Assembly: GCA_963580455.1 (NCBI GenBank)
Contig: OY756968.1
Coordinates: 8,717,544 to 8,781,543 of the forward strand
Source: Euonymus europaeus
Taxonomy: Eukaryota > Streptophyta > Magnoliopsida > Celastrales > Celastraceae
Direction: 5' to 3'
DNA length: 64,000 nucleotides
Of this stretch, positions 45,738-57,599 are shown piece by piece (position 1 is the stretch's first letter; each line of letters opens with the position of its first letter). The translations under genes and the position numbers were made by a program. Under the pieces are notes generated by a model. It was not told the origin of the DNA. It was given only the letters and a program-made list of their open reading frames with translations, and ran no database searches.

Positions 45738-46847
45738 GAAAGATGGTTACCGGTGATGGAGGTGGGAGAATTGTTTGGTTTCTTCAATGGGGAGTTGAGG
45801 AGTGGAGGTGTTGATGAGGGTTCTGTGTTGAGGCTCTTGTGACGAGTGGTCACTAGATGTGATGAGTTTCCGGTTGAAGATGAGTTTCAGATGAGGGCTT
45901 TTTCGATGGAGATGGGATGGCGATACGTGATTCTGGGGTTTCTATTGGTGATGGTTCTGTGAATTAGTGGCTGTGAAGTCCAAAAATCCATAGAGGAGAG
46001 GGAGCTAAGGCTCCCGGTTGTAGTGGTGGTGAAGGGGAATTTTTGGTTCTAGAGCTTGTGAATTGGTGAGGAGGGGAAGAAAAATGGGGCTGTCGATGAG
46101 GGTGTTGGTGCCGGTTGTGATGGGACCTGATGAGTTGATGGTGATTTCCGGGTGAGCAAAGGAAGAGGTTCAGTGACAGAGGTGTGATTCCTGCGAGGAT
46201 GAGCTGTTAGCCGGTGAGCTTGGGAGTTAGTTTTGTGTGATAATGGTTTATCGTGACAAAGGAAAGGATCTAGTAGGTAGTATGAGAGAATGATTTGGAT
46301 GATTGTGATCTAGTGAGGTTGAGAGATAGGATGAAACTGGTGATGATAAAGTGATCATCGTGAAGAGAGGTTCCGGTGATTTTTGTTCTGGTTTTCTGGA
46401 AGAAGAGAGAGTGCGGTCTTTTTGAAGGGTTTCGAATAAAGGAAGAGATGATGGGAATTTCGTGGTTGAACTCTGTTTTCTTTCGTCCCCTATATAGCTC
46501 TAGTAGGTTCGTAGGCTAATAAAGGATGTGATACTGGTAGGTGATAGCAGGGTGAGTAAATGGAGGTAGTAATGGTGAGGCCAAAGGGGAGGAATAGTGA
46601 CACTAGTGATGGCAGACTTGGCAGTCTCCAAGAATGGTGAGACAAGAGGTGGTGACAGGGATGAGTGAATGTGGGGTTTTCATGGGCTGGGCTAGTGAAT
46701 CGGGCTTGGGACTGGGCCATGCTTTAGGTTTTAGTTTGGTGAGTTTTCGGCATTAATTGGGTTTTTTGAATTGGGTCATGTTTATTGAGGGTGTTGGGAT
46801 TTTTTGATTTTGGGTCATGGGGCTTTTCTTTTCTTTTTTTTAATTTT
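45738..46847. other. Gene-free purine-rich stretch
   Basis: G/A-rich on the plus strand, with many GGTGATGG-like words between 45740 and 46430. No domain was read in any frame, and ORFs 46490-46720 and 46724-47011 are not credible genes. Confidence 0.4.
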
Positions 46848-48058
46848 GGGAAAAGTATCAAAAAAGTCCTTGAACTTACGTTTTTGGGCCACTTTGGCCC
46901 CTCAATTTTGTTTTCTTCAGGCCAATCATGCCCTCCGACTTTTCTTCTCCTTTTTTTTTTAATTTTGGAAAAAGTATCAAAAAAGTCCCTGAACTTACGT
47001 TTTTGGGCCACTTTGGTCCCTCAATTTTTTTTTTCTTCAGGTCAATCAACCCTCCGACTTTTCAATTTGGGTCACGTTAGCCCTTTTAATCATTTTTCAT
47101 TAAAAATTGATGATGTGGCCGTTAGGTGCTGATGTGTCATTTTTTAAAAGAAAAACAAAATATGTCACATGGATTTACCTAACAAATGTACATTTTAAAA
47201 AAAAAATACAAATTAAATATAAGATAACTTATAATAAAATGTTAAAAAAAGTAAAAACTGAAATAATTTTATCTTTTCTGGTGAGATTCGATCTTCTTCG
47301 GCGAAGATGTGATCGAGATTTGAATACCCAGTTGCAGTTTTGCCTTCGACAGATTTAATTGGACTGAGAAAATGAGTAGAAAAGTGGACTTCTTGTTCAT
47401 TTTCTTTGCAATTATCTTATTTGGAGAATATCATAGCCTATTGGTGCCGACCTAGTCGATGATAAGCAAGCATTAAAAGATTTCCTTAACAATATTCAAC
47501 ATTCGCATCCTCTCAATTGGAATGAGAACCCTCCAACATGCAATAACTGAACAGACGTGAGCTATAATGATGACAATTCTAGAGTTATCTCCCTCCGGTT
47601 GCCGAGAATTGGATTTCGTGATCGAATCGCGAGTACGATCTCATTCAAGGATCTCCAAATTTCATATATGTGCACTAAACCTCATGCCATCATTGATGCC
47701 CAAGGATGGCACTGAAAGATCGAAGCTCAATGTTCACGTCAGAGTCGTTGCTATGGCGTGGAGAAGAAGAGAAGGAATAGGAGGGAGAAATCGAAGCGAG
47801 TTTGGAGTGTCTTTGAGGTGTATTAGGTTTTATTTCATGTGAATTTGAGATATTATACATAATGGAATTTTTTAAAAAAATAAGAAATTACACATAAGCA
47901 TATATAACGGCCACATCATCAGTTTTTAATGGAAAATGATCAAAAGGACTAACGTGACCCAAATTGAAAAGTTAGAGGGCTTGACTGACCTGGAAAAAAG
48001 GTTGAGGGGCCAAAATGGCCCAAAAAGGTAAGTTCAAGGGTTTTTTGATACTTTTCCC
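46848..48058. mobile_element. Pack-MULE, 1.2 kb, with long terminal inverted repeats
   Basis: Left end GGGAAAAGTATCAAAAAAG (46848) and right end CTTTTTTGATACTTTTCCC-like (48058) form inverted repeats that continue for about 150 bp (left inner edge near 47120, right from about 47905). The flanking 9-mers TTTAATTTT and TTTTATTTT match at 8 of 9 positions, as expected for Mutator insertion. The outer 119 bp of the left end are present twice (46848 and 46967). The interior has no transposase but holds a host-gene fragment. Confidence 0.85.
47372..47690 (+). pseudogene. Captured 5' end of an LRR receptor-like kinase gene
   Basis: From ATG 47372 a hydrophobic leader reads MSRKVDFLFIFFAIILFGEY, like a signal peptide. 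After a frameshift near 47455 the LRRNT_2 pattern follows: DDKQALKDFLNNIQHSHPLN, WNENPPTCNN, a TGA where the usual Trp stands, then TDVSYNDDNSRVISLRLPRI. It ends in a partial first repeat (GFRDRIASTISFKDLQI). This matches N-termini of probable inactive LRR receptor kinases of the At4g23740 type. The kinase and most repeats are absent. The source gene is not in the window. ORF 47567-47842 is a shadow frame. Confidence 0.8.
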
Positions 48059-48278
48059 TTTTATTTTTTAATTAATTAAAACTTAATTATAATTAAACAA
48101 TAAAATTCAATCCGGATAAAAATAGGTGACTACACTGTACAACTTCTGTTCTACTTCAAATCAATTTCTAATCCTATTTTCTTATGTCTAGAATTACATT
48201 TATATGCATAATATTATATGTAAATATCTTAATCTACTAATAGATTGATTTACAAAAATCTTTACGCCTCAAAACATG
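48059..48278. other. AT-rich spacer
   Basis: No gene or element was seen. Confidence 0.4.
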
Positions 48279-48800
48279 CTTACATAAGATTCTAATAAAA
48301 AAAATCATAAAACATATATCACACGATTTATCCATGATAACTGAATCTTGATCTTGGAAAACCAAGTTAGAGAGAATACAAAAAATTCATAGATCATGCT
48401 AATTGTTGGCCCAAAATAGTGTTATATCATAAGTGTGTCAGAGATTAAAGTGTCCCAACTGTAAAACGTTCAAATTACACCAATTACTATCTAACTAAAT
48501 CAAACGAAAGTACGAATTACCTTGTGGCATATATAAAAAACGGGCTTACATAATATTCTAATGAAAAATCATAAAAAATATATTACACGATTTATCCATG
48601 ATAACTCAATCTTGATCCTGGAAAACCAAGTTAGAGACAATACAAAAAATTCATAGATCATGCTAACTATTGGCCCAAAATAGTGTCATATTGCAAGTGT
48701 GCCAGAAATTAAAGTGTCTCAACCGTAGAACGTTCAAATTACAATAATTACTATCTAACTAAATCAAATGAGAGTAAGAATTAACTTGGGACCTTAGTAA
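48279..48800. repeat. Tandem duplication, 265-bp unit
   Basis: GCTTACATAA begins at 48279 and 48544. The two units stay alignable to about 48790 with scattered substitutions and small indels. They contain the same GGAAAACCAAGTTAGAGA block. They may be LTR subrepeats of the neighbouring Tat element. Confidence 0.85.
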
Positions 48801-49594
48801 TTATGGATTCCCCAACTCCAATGAAGTGCGCTTTGTTGAGATTACAAGAAACAAAATAGAATATGGCACCAAGCATGAATTTATACAATGATGGTTGGTA
48901 TTAATACTTGATGGTAGCAGTTCAAAAATGGAGATATCATGGTGGATAACATAATGAGAATACAACTAAGTTAACGAATTCAGAGGAATTGCTAAAAAAA
49001 AGCTTGAGAGTGTTCTATTTTGCTCTGGTTTGATGTCTTGTGTTTTTCCTTGTTGATTTCTTCCCATTTTGTCGATGTAACCACCTCTTTTAAAGTCCTC
49101 CCTTTTGTCCCACCTGGCTCCTCCTCCCATTTTGCTACCATTACTTCCTATTTCCTTGGGCACAAACTGAACTGCCAAACCATGATTGACCATTTATCTT
49201 GGGAGTAACTATTTCTCCTTATGCTGCTAAATGTCCCATGAACTCTTGATAAACTACTTCTCCACATTTTTAGGGCCATTTTCTACGCACTCCTTATTGG
49301 ATTTGGACTCTTCTTACCTGACCATTTCTATTCTTTCTTCATGGGTTGATTTCTTGGGCTTCTATCTTAGGCCGATAAATATATGTTGCCAATAATTGCC
49401 TCCCTCATTTTGAAATTCAACTGGCTCAAAATCAGTTAGATTTCTAGTTGATTTTTCGTGCCTTTTCGTATTCTTCTCAGGCATTTGATTTAAACTTGAA
49501 CTCTTCAGCTGTCGTCCTAACCTCTTAACTCTTTGTAACTCTTTTTTGAGACTCTATTAGCTTCATAAGACCCATACCTTCTTCTTCCTCTTCC
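48801..49594. other. Presumed leader region of the plus-strand PMD ORF
   Basis: No recognisable coding domain. A TATA-like GATAAATATATG lies near 49374-49385, about 215 bp before the PMD ORF start. The ORFs 48966-49193 and 49020-49208 overlap on opposite strands and are not convincing. Confidence 0.35.
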
Positions 49595-52050
49595 ATGACA
49601 TCCTTCTTCCCTACTTCCTCGTCTGTCGATTCTCATCTCTCGTCTAACAACCTTCATCCCTTCAAACTCCTAGATAATTAAGAACTCCTTGCAAACCACG
49701 TTGACTAGTTACCTGTACTGGAACGTCATCGATCCTAGCCAAAACCCCTTAGTTGGTTGATCTGAATGGGTCGCCTATCTACACACTAAGTTTAGGGTTC
49801 AATGGTTCAAAGAAGGCTTAGACCATCTCATTGAAATGTCCATGAAACAAATACCCTTTGATGTTTCTTTGATTTATGTTGCTTGCAATTTTTGGTCCCG
49901 CACCATGAATAGCTTCGTATTTCTGGGCGGTCACATGACCATCACACTTTGCGATGTTTATGCCCTAACTAGAATACCATCATGCGCCATATTTCTCCCA
50001 ACCTTTTCACCTTAGTCCGTATAAGCATAGGTAGGACTTGAAGAAAAGAAACCTTATTCCTATAAGGGTCTGAGTTCGATCAAGCGCACTGGTACTCCCA
50101 CTTATAAGGAGCAAGTTCTCTTCTTATGGTGCTTAGTAAGCAGGTATCTATTTGGAACCTTTACAAATCAACTAGCCAAAGATTATATTCCTCTTGCATG
50201 TGCTTTAACAGAAGGACATAATGTAGCTCTAGGTATTATCTAGCAAGGTAGGGTTTACCATGGTCTTTCGCAAGTTACCTTTGAAAAGCCATACTTCCAA
50301 TGTATCTCTGGTAGCCTCTAGATAATTCAACTTTGGTTATTTTAGTACTTCCCTTTCTTACGTGCCCCTAGTGATCAACTGCCCTCTCAATTTCATTCCT
50401 ATGGTAAGTTTGTTTTGTCCGGTGTGAGCAGCAAGTTTTTTGTTGAAATTTTCAATTTGTTCCTAAAATTTTCACCCTCTCGCCCAGACACAGAGCATTT
50501 CCTATTTTCTAAAACCCTTCTAGGTGGTCCCCAACTACCCTTGGTGTCTTCTAGAGTTACCATCTTTATGATTATGGATTTCTCTTTTCATGACTATTGG
50601 GGTTCTGTGGGTACCCCTTAGTATCTTCATGAAGGTGTCAGTGTGGACAATTTAATGAACCCTACATATGGCTCTGAAGCTTAAAACCCTCACTTTTGTG
50701 AAAGACAATTAGGATACACCCAAGACATTCCAATTGCTACCACCCTTAACCCAAAATGCACTGATTCCTATATATCTTGGAGGGAAAATTACTACAACGG
50801 TCTATTGCCCCTTCTTGAGTTGCCATATCCAAAGCCTACCAACGCAACAACCAGTAAGTATCTAGTGTCTCCTGGCTTCTATTATTTCTTCACTTGATCT
50901 CTTCATATAACAATATGTCTTGTGTAGTAGTTCATGTTGTTCCAATTTCGTCAAAGAGACCAAAAATAATGAAAACAAAACCAATATTTCCCAAGAAATC
51001 AACCAAAACTCCACCTATCCTATGGAGGTCCCAACGAGCTACCACCAGGTCAAGAAAAGCTCAGTCCAGTTATGCTCTAATTGACTTGTCTGAAGGGGAT
51101 AGTGAAGTTGAAGGAGATGATAGCGATGGAATTTCCACCAGCCATGTGGCAAATACTCTAGTTGCTCAAAGTGGTCTCGAAACTTCAATTCAGCATGCTA
51201 ATTCTGCTTTGCCCTTTTCCTCTAGTATTAATGAAAAATAAATGTTTGTGCAGTCAAGTACAACTTACCTCAATTGTTCCTACCACCGTAGTTGATCCCC
51301 TTGTTGGACTAGACTTTTCTTTTTTGTCTCCCATGCTTGTGGTCAACCAAGCACCTTGTCAAGAGGAACTTCAACATGCCACCAACAAACTAGTGTTTAT
51401 TTTTGGTAAAGAGCTCGTTGATGTACAAAACGTTGATAGTGCAAAGGCTAAGAAACATTTGAAGACCCTTCAAGGAGAAGCAAAGATTGCCCTTGAAGTT
51501 AAGACCAGGCTCATCAATCTAGAACACGAGCTGCACCATTTTCCAGTTGTATTTCATAAGGATCTCTCTCGAGAACAAACTCTGGCCAGTAGTTTGGAGC
51601 AATTGAGCAAAATCTATCATCATATGACAACATGTTGAAGATTTCTGAAAGTTTGGTTGCTAAGGATCTTGAGCTGCAAAAAGACATTCTTGCATCCTAG
51701 GATAAAATTGATGCATTAGAACTTCAAATCCAAGCTTTGAAGGATCATATTGCTTACCAATTTGTTGCCAAAGATCAAGTCACAGAGAAATTTCAAACTC
51801 CTCAAATAGAATTGCATGCTATAGGATCCTCTGTCAAAAACCAATTGTCTGATGCCTAAAATTGGTCTATTGATCTATAGCTTATCCAAACTCACTTGCA
51901 AGCCTACAAAAAAACACTTGGTCTACCCCTAGACATATGCTGGATTGATTTGTCTTATGAACAATTTCTTCTGCTAGTTTCTTTCTGGATATTTGCTTTT
52001 GCTTACCATAAATTGGCTTTTTATTTTGAACAGTTTATTTCTATCTTATG
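49595..52050 (+). pseudogene. Antisense ORF with plant mobile domain (PMD) and coiled coil
   Basis: The start MTSFFPTSSSVDSHLSSNNL at 49595 is followed by a PMD (PF10536) core: EWVAYLHTKFRVQWFKEG, MKQIPFDVSLIYVACNFWSR and MNSFVFLGGHMTITLCDVYA. Then VLFLWCLVSRYLFGT and AKDYIPLACALTEGHNVAL follow. The C-terminal half has SKRPKIMKTKPIFPKKS, an acidic segment and long coiled-coil stretches (KELVDVQNVDSAKAKKHLKT; LEQLSKIYHH; LELQIQALKDHIAYQF) to about 52050. Many stops and shifts occur. It is convergent with the minus-strand Tat pol that ends at 52147, leaving under 100 bp between them, and so is probably that element's extra ORF. Confidence 0.75.
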
Positions 52051-52146
52051 AAGAATGCTTTTGTTGGCCTGAGGCCATCTAAAAAATTTTATTCATATTT
52101 TTTTGGCCGCAGATGGCCCTCTTACATGTGGTTTAAAAGCCTACCC

Positions 52147-53010
52147 TTACATAGTCATTTGTGATACAGGTTCCCAAATACTTGGGACAAAAGACTTCAG
52201 ATACTTGCCATTTATAAACCTCCTATGTGGCTGACCACCTAAGTTTGACAACCAATAAGCATTTTCCTGTAAAATCTTATGTACCTTAGTTGGTCCCTCA
52301 TAACTGGGAGACCACTTGCCTAGCTCTTTGTTTTTTGTTCCTGGTGGTAAGATCACTTTCCACACAATTTGCTCTTCATGGAAAACCTTATTGTTCACCT
52401 ACTTGTTGTATGCTTTGCACACCTTCTTTTGTACAATCATTATGTTCAGTGCTTCTATTCTATCATCATCCAATTGCTCGAGTTCCATTGCCATGGATTT
52501 TTAATACTTATCGAAAAATCGGTAGTGTTGCATCACAATCCTTAAAGAAGAAACCATCAGTTCCATAAACAACACTAGGTCATGCCCATAGGTGAGGGCG
52601 CAAGGACTCGATGCCATACTTGTTCAGATGCGATAAGCCCATAAAGTTTTTGATAGTATCTTGTGCTAGGCTCTTCGATTATCTTCGATGGTGTTTTTTA
52701 AGATAGAAATGGGCACCTTGTTTGAAGCCTCTGCTTGCCCGTTGGCTTGGGCATAGTATGTTATGGATGTGAGCAATTTAATGCCATAGTCTTCCACCAA
52801 AGCCATCACTTTGCCTCTAGTAAACATCGTTCCCTGATCGATGGTGATGGTTTCTGGAATCCCAAACTTGAAAATAAGTTATTTGACAAAGTCAACCACC
52901 TGTGTTTGCTGCACTTTCTTTAAGGAAACTGTCTCTACCCACTTTGTGAAGTAGTCAGTGGCGACCAGAATAAAATGATGTCCCTTTGAGGAAGCAGGAA
53001 ATATCTTCCC
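52147..53010 (-). pseudogene. pol (IN): Integrase of Tat-like element B
   Basis: HHFILVATDYFTKWVE begins the core (about 52980). IDQGTMFTRGKVMALVEDYG holds the second Asp and AQANGQAEASNKVPI the Glu region. The C-terminal ORF (52147-52398) has ELGKWSPSYEGPTKVHKIL, NAYWLSNLGGQPHRRF and the ending INGKYLKSFVPSIWEP, typical of Tat/Ogre integrases. Stops and shifts separate the parts. Confidence 0.85.
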
Positions 53011-53148
53011 AATAATGTCCAATGCCCATCTTCAGAATGGTCGTGGTTTCAAAATAAGCTTCATGTCAACTACAAGAACTCTTTGGACAATGCCAAATTT
53101 CTAGCATCCTCGTGTACCTATTGCATGATCTTCACAACATCTAGGAAA

Positions 53149-53840
53149 CTAGGCAATGTAATAATAAGCCATCAGCCTCTTTCCAGAATAGTTTGCCTCG
53201 ATCAACATATAGCTTTGAGTGAACACTTCAAATTTTCTTGAAGTCTTATCATTTGGATATATTTGATGGTTGATGATCTCTTTCCTCCAGTCCTCCATAT
53301 GCTCTTGAAGAACAAAGCACTCAACTGTCATGCTTCTTTCTTTGATAGATGGGTGAGATCGGCGTTTTACTTTGATGATCTGTTGCACCAAATTTTTTAG
53401 GAGTGTTAGGCCAGATATGAGTTGAGCCAACGGCCCATTGGCTTCATTATTTTGATCCCTCGGAACTACTTCAACTCGAATTTTTGAAAGTCTTCGAGGA
53501 GCTACAAGGCTATGCTGTAATATAAGGCTAAGGCAAGACTGGCGCATTTGTACTCCCCAGATAGTTGTTTTAATACCAGCTGGGAATCATCAACCACCAT
53601 AATGTTCCTGGCTTTCATTTCATTCAAAATCCCCAAGCCAATGATCAAGGCCTCATATTCTGCCTATTTGTTAGTACAAACAAAATCCAAGTTAAAACCT
53701 AAGACAATTTTTGTACCTCTTCAAGATTGAATAACTATCCCAGCTCCAATAGATTTTTCAATACTCGATCCATCAAATCCTAGCAACCATTTTTCCTCTT
53801 CTTTGATTGTCAAAACCTTCAAAATTTTTGAGGCATGAAT
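53149..53840 (-). pseudogene. pol (aRH): Second RNase H of element B
   Basis: LLGFDGSSIEKSIGAGIVI gives the first Asp motif, AEYEALIIGLGILNEMKARN the Glu, VVDDSQLVLKQLSGEY the next Asp, and VEVVPRDQNNEANGPLAQLI the C-terminal part. The order after a conventional RNase H confirms a Tat-clade element. Confidence 0.8.
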
Positions 53841-53945
53841 GATCTACAAGGAACTTAGCTAAAGCTTGTCCTTTGAGGGTTTGTTGTAGTTTCCACTTGA
53901 GATTGAACTCAATTAAAGCTACAGACCCTTATCCTATTGTTACTA

Positions 53946-55140
53946 TCACAAAGGTTTTGTTAACATATGTTTGATCAAATCAAGCTTCAATATCACATAC
54001 ACCTTTTCCTGGAGTATATAATGCCTTAATTTGGTACAGACGTAGTACAAGGTCAAGCACATTTTTTCGACCACCGAATAACGTTTCTTAGCATCTATCA
54101 AAAACTTGTTGAAGTAGTAAACTGCCCTTTGTCTCCCAGTTTCATCATCTTGAGGAAGCAGGCACCCAAATGAATCATCTGTGGCTGAGATATACAGTTT
54201 CAGAGGTCTGTTTATTTTAGGTGGCATAAGAACTGGAGGTTTATTGAGATAGGTTTTGACGACTTAAAAGCTTCCTCATGTTTGGGCTCCCATATGAAGA
54301 CATCTTCTTTTTTCAACTTTAGCAACTTTGAGAATACTTTGGTTTTACTTACGAGGTTAGATATAAATCTCCTAAGGTAATTTACCTGGTCAAGGAAGCT
54401 TTGGAGCTGCTGGTTGTTCTTTGGTGGTTGAGCTTGGCAAATTGCCTTGATCTTGTTTTGATCAACCTCCATGCCCTTTTGTTGGACTAGAAAACACACA
54501 AAGTTTGCAGCTTTAAATCGAATGCACATTTCAATGGGTTGAGCTTCAAACGATATTGCCACATTCTCTCAAACGTAATTCTAAGATAGGCCAGATGGTA
54601 ATGAGTCTTCATAGATTTTACAATGATATCATCAATGTACACTTCTAGCTTTCTGCCAATCAAGTCATGAAAAATAGCATTCGTGGCACATTGGTAGGTA
54701 GCCCCAACATTTCTTAGTCTGAAAGACATTAGAATCCATTCATAAGTACTTAATTCCCCTGGACACGTAAATGTTTTCTTAGAGATGTCTTCCATTGCAA
54801 TAAAGATCTGGTTATACCCAGAAAAACCATCCATCATAGATAGTAACTCATGTTGAGACACGCCATCTATAAGCATATTAGCAATTGGTATAACATATAC
54901 ATCTTTTGGCTTGATATTATTTAGATCCCAAAAATTAACACAAACTCATATTTTGCCATTTTCTTAACTATCGGTACAATTTTAGCTAGCCATTCAACAT
55001 ACCTGGTTGGCTGAATGAACACGTCCCTGATCAACTTTTTTATTTATTCTTTTACATGTAGTTCCACCTCTAAAGACATTCTTCTAGGCAGTTGTTGATA
55101 TGACTTGTATTCTGGTTTCACAAGTAGTTGATGCCCTACT
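53946..55140 (-). pseudogene. pol (RT-RH): Reverse transcriptase and first RNase H of element B
   Basis: RT reads MDGFSGYNQIFIAMEDISKK, FRLRNVGATYQCATNAIFHD and the catalytic YIDD at about 54629-54640. After a frameshift it continues with QLQSFLDQVNYLRRFISNL. RNase H reads RPLKLYISATDDSFGCLLPQ and RYSVVEKMCLTLYYVCTKLR. Upstream, IQPTRYVEWLAKIVPIVKK marks the RT start. Broken at several points. Confidence 0.85.
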
Positions 55141-55145
55141 ATTTT

Positions 55146-55975
55146 TCAGCTCAACCCTGGCATTTCATGATAGTCCCAAGAAAAACAATCACAAAATTCA
55201 TGAATTAAATGTATGAGTTGTAGCTTGATGACAGGGTCCAATGTAGAACTGATAAATGTTACCCGAGGCTCCTCTTGCCCCTCAAGTTCACTTCTATCTA
55301 AAGGTCTTGAGTTTCGGATTGTAGATAATCTAATTGGGGATGCCATGTTCAAGTCATTCCATCCCAACTCTTCTTCTTGGATAATGGTAATATTTTCTTA
55401 TTCTACGATCATCTCTTTTTCATTGATTTCTTCAATCATGATCTTATTCATGGCAGCCTGTAGGAATAATGGTCGATAGTTGCAATGAGTGTTCCGCAGA
55501 TCTTTGCATCTCTTTCTCTTTCGTTGTGAATTTGATTGGTCCACATTAGGAGTGATAATAACAAGCTTCTATCTGATTTGAAGTAGTCATAAATGGAAGA
55601 TTATCTATCCAAATAATTTCTACATCATTCCCTCTCCAACATACCAAAATTTGGTGCATAGATGATAGAATACAACAATTGGAATAAATCCAGTCCCGAC
55701 CCAGTAGAGCCTGGCAATTGGCCTGGCCGTTGATAACAAAGAAGGTTGTCATAAAATACTTTTGTCCAATTTCTAAGTCTATTGGTAGTATTCCGATAGT
55801 TTTTGTAACTTCTCCAATAAAACCTGTTATTGTCAAGTCAATTGGAATCAAATCACATTTAGTTTTACCTAACAATTTGAGTACTAATCGTGGAATAGTG
55901 TTGACCATTGATCCATTGTCTACCATAATTCTATCAATATGGTGTCCATTCATCCGTGCCTTGACATACAATGAC
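55146..55975 (-). pseudogene. pol (PR): Protease of element B
   Basis: MNGHHIDRIMVDNGSMVNTI holds the active-site DNGS at 55909-55920. LGKTKCDLIPIDLTITGFIG and NCQALLGRDWIYSNCC complete the Tat-type retropepsin. A later piece (55146-55367) ends CDCFSWDYHEMPGL, the usual lead into RT. Confidence 0.85.
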
Positions 55976-56046
55976 TTTATATGCTATGAAATTTGAATTA
56001 AAGGCGTCTCTGGGACAACTTATTTTGGAATTGCTTCTGCCAAGCT

Positions 56047-56780
56047 CTAAACTGTCACCAAGCTGAAAGAGTAGTCTTCCTTCTTTGATGATTCTTGTTT
56101 TGATATGTGATTTTCCCTTATCCGCTCCTTGTCCAGCCAGACAGATGGTAAAACAAGTGTAGCAGTAGCGCAGTCATATGATACATGAATTGACCCAACT
56201 GTGAAGCCCTTTGCAAGTGGTCGCTCCTTAACCAGTGTTTGGCCACCTTCTAGCTCATTCTCTTTGCAAACCATGTCCAACTTCTGTGTTTGACCAATGG
56301 TCATTTTGTTCCGTGAAAGCTTCGCATGTAAGCAGCATACTACCTTTGTCTCCTCCTCAATTGAGTTCTAGTCAAAGGTGCTGGAAAGTTTTTATGCTTT
56401 ACCACTTTCCATTTTCCTGGAGGAGTATATTGGCTAGTGGTTTAACAAAGAATTTTCTTCATTGGTTCCATATCTTTGTTACTTTGATACCTTTGCAGAT
56501 GTCTTTGAAGAAGATAGGCTTTTGGTTCCCACGTCTAACCCATTTTCTCCAATTTTCATTTGAATTCTAAATACTGACATAGGTCTACATTAATAGCATG
56601 CATGGCTATTGCTACCGGAGGAAATGGGTCTTCGTCAACCAACATTGAATCTTTGTGAAGGAAGCACAAGACTCTTTCGTTTATCTTTTTCTTGGGTCAT
56701 ATTCTTCAAAGTCCAACAGTTGTTGGCAGTATGGGACCACATGTCATGATACTTGCAATAGTCTTTTCCCTTCATTCCTT
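56047..56780 (-). pseudogene. gag: Gag/linker region of element B
   Basis: A zinc-binding-like CKYHDMWSHTANNCWTLKN near 56705-56765 matches Tat-type gag ends (CxYHxxxxHxxxxC). MLVDEDPFPPVAIAMHAINV follows near 56590-56650. ORF 56047-56304 (HVSYDCATATLVLPSVWLD) is the protease linker. A MITE interrupts the gag at 56781; the N-terminal part and 5' LTR were not found. Confidence 0.65.
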
Positions 56781-57108
56781 AGAGCAAGTAAAATGCTACA
56801 TGATTATCAAGCACTCCAAATTCTATAATTGGGTCCAATCTCTATTACACATAAGTGAGTCCCACCTACTTGTCCACATTAGCAAAACACAATCATATCG
56901 ACAAAACATATCTTTCAATACAATGTTTTTCACTTTGCATTCACCAACACTCCAAATATCAAGTTTCAACATCTTTCTCATACTTTTATACCATTTTTTA
57001 TTTTTTTCTATCATTCTACACATCTTTTAATAAAAAATTTCAAATCACTCTCTCTACATACTCCAAAATTTTCAGCACTCCAAATACTTTCACCATTGGA
57101 CTTACTCT
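56781..57108. mobile_element. MITE, about 328 bp, in gag of element B
   Basis: Termini AGAGCAAGT (left) and ACTTACTCT (right, inverse AGAGTAAGT) pair with one mismatch. The right end reads CACCATTGGACTTACTCT, common wording in hAT-type plant MITEs. The interior is AT-rich, without coding sequence. No clean target duplication was seen. Confidence 0.65.
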
Positions 57109-57599
57109 TAGGAGATGGTTGCTTGTGTCCTGCTGGAAATATCACAAACTTTTCCTGCCATAGAAAATCAAAAATTTACTCTGTTTTGGAGATATCAAAC
57201 TTTTAATTGATGTTACTAGAATTGAGTTGTTTCTTTGCTGCTTCAACTGATTTGGGTTTGGATGATATCCAATACCATAAGTTCATATTTTTAGGGTTAA
57301 ATCACTTTTTACTACAAGTTGGTATTTTTAGGGTTAAATCACTTTTTCATCATTCTCAGGATATTTTTCAGCCAAGCCCTGAATGGTCGTAGTGATCCCG
57401 TGCACCTTTTTTAAAATCCACTCCAAATGGATTTTTTTTTCATCTAGCCTTTTCCAAATACCAAATTGTCAAAATTAATCGGTCAAGTACCACTCAATTG
57501 AAACATTGACTTTTTGCTAAACGTAGAAGATCAATAAAACAATTGGGACATATAAATCAATTTTCAAGACAAATTTGAGCCAAAAAATATGTCATTTTT
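57109..57599. repeat. Spacer with a 38-bp tandem repeat
   Basis: TATTTTTAGGGTTAAATCAC occurs at 57285 and 57323. The rest shows no gene; it may hold decayed gag of B or the upstream LTR part of element C. Confidence 0.6.

Noticed and set aside
46490..47132. ORFs of 76-115 aa with repetitive Phe/Lys composition
   Set aside because: They read through the duplicated Pack-MULE terminus and T-rich tracts; the repeated peptides mirror the DNA repeat, not a protein family.
51162..51638. Independent 158-aa gene
   Set aside because: It is the coiled-coil part of the antisense PMD ORF in the next frame, in order with the upstream fragments.
57207..57392. 61-aa ORF near the 38-bp repeat
   Set aside because: It translates the tandem repeat and has no recognisable family.
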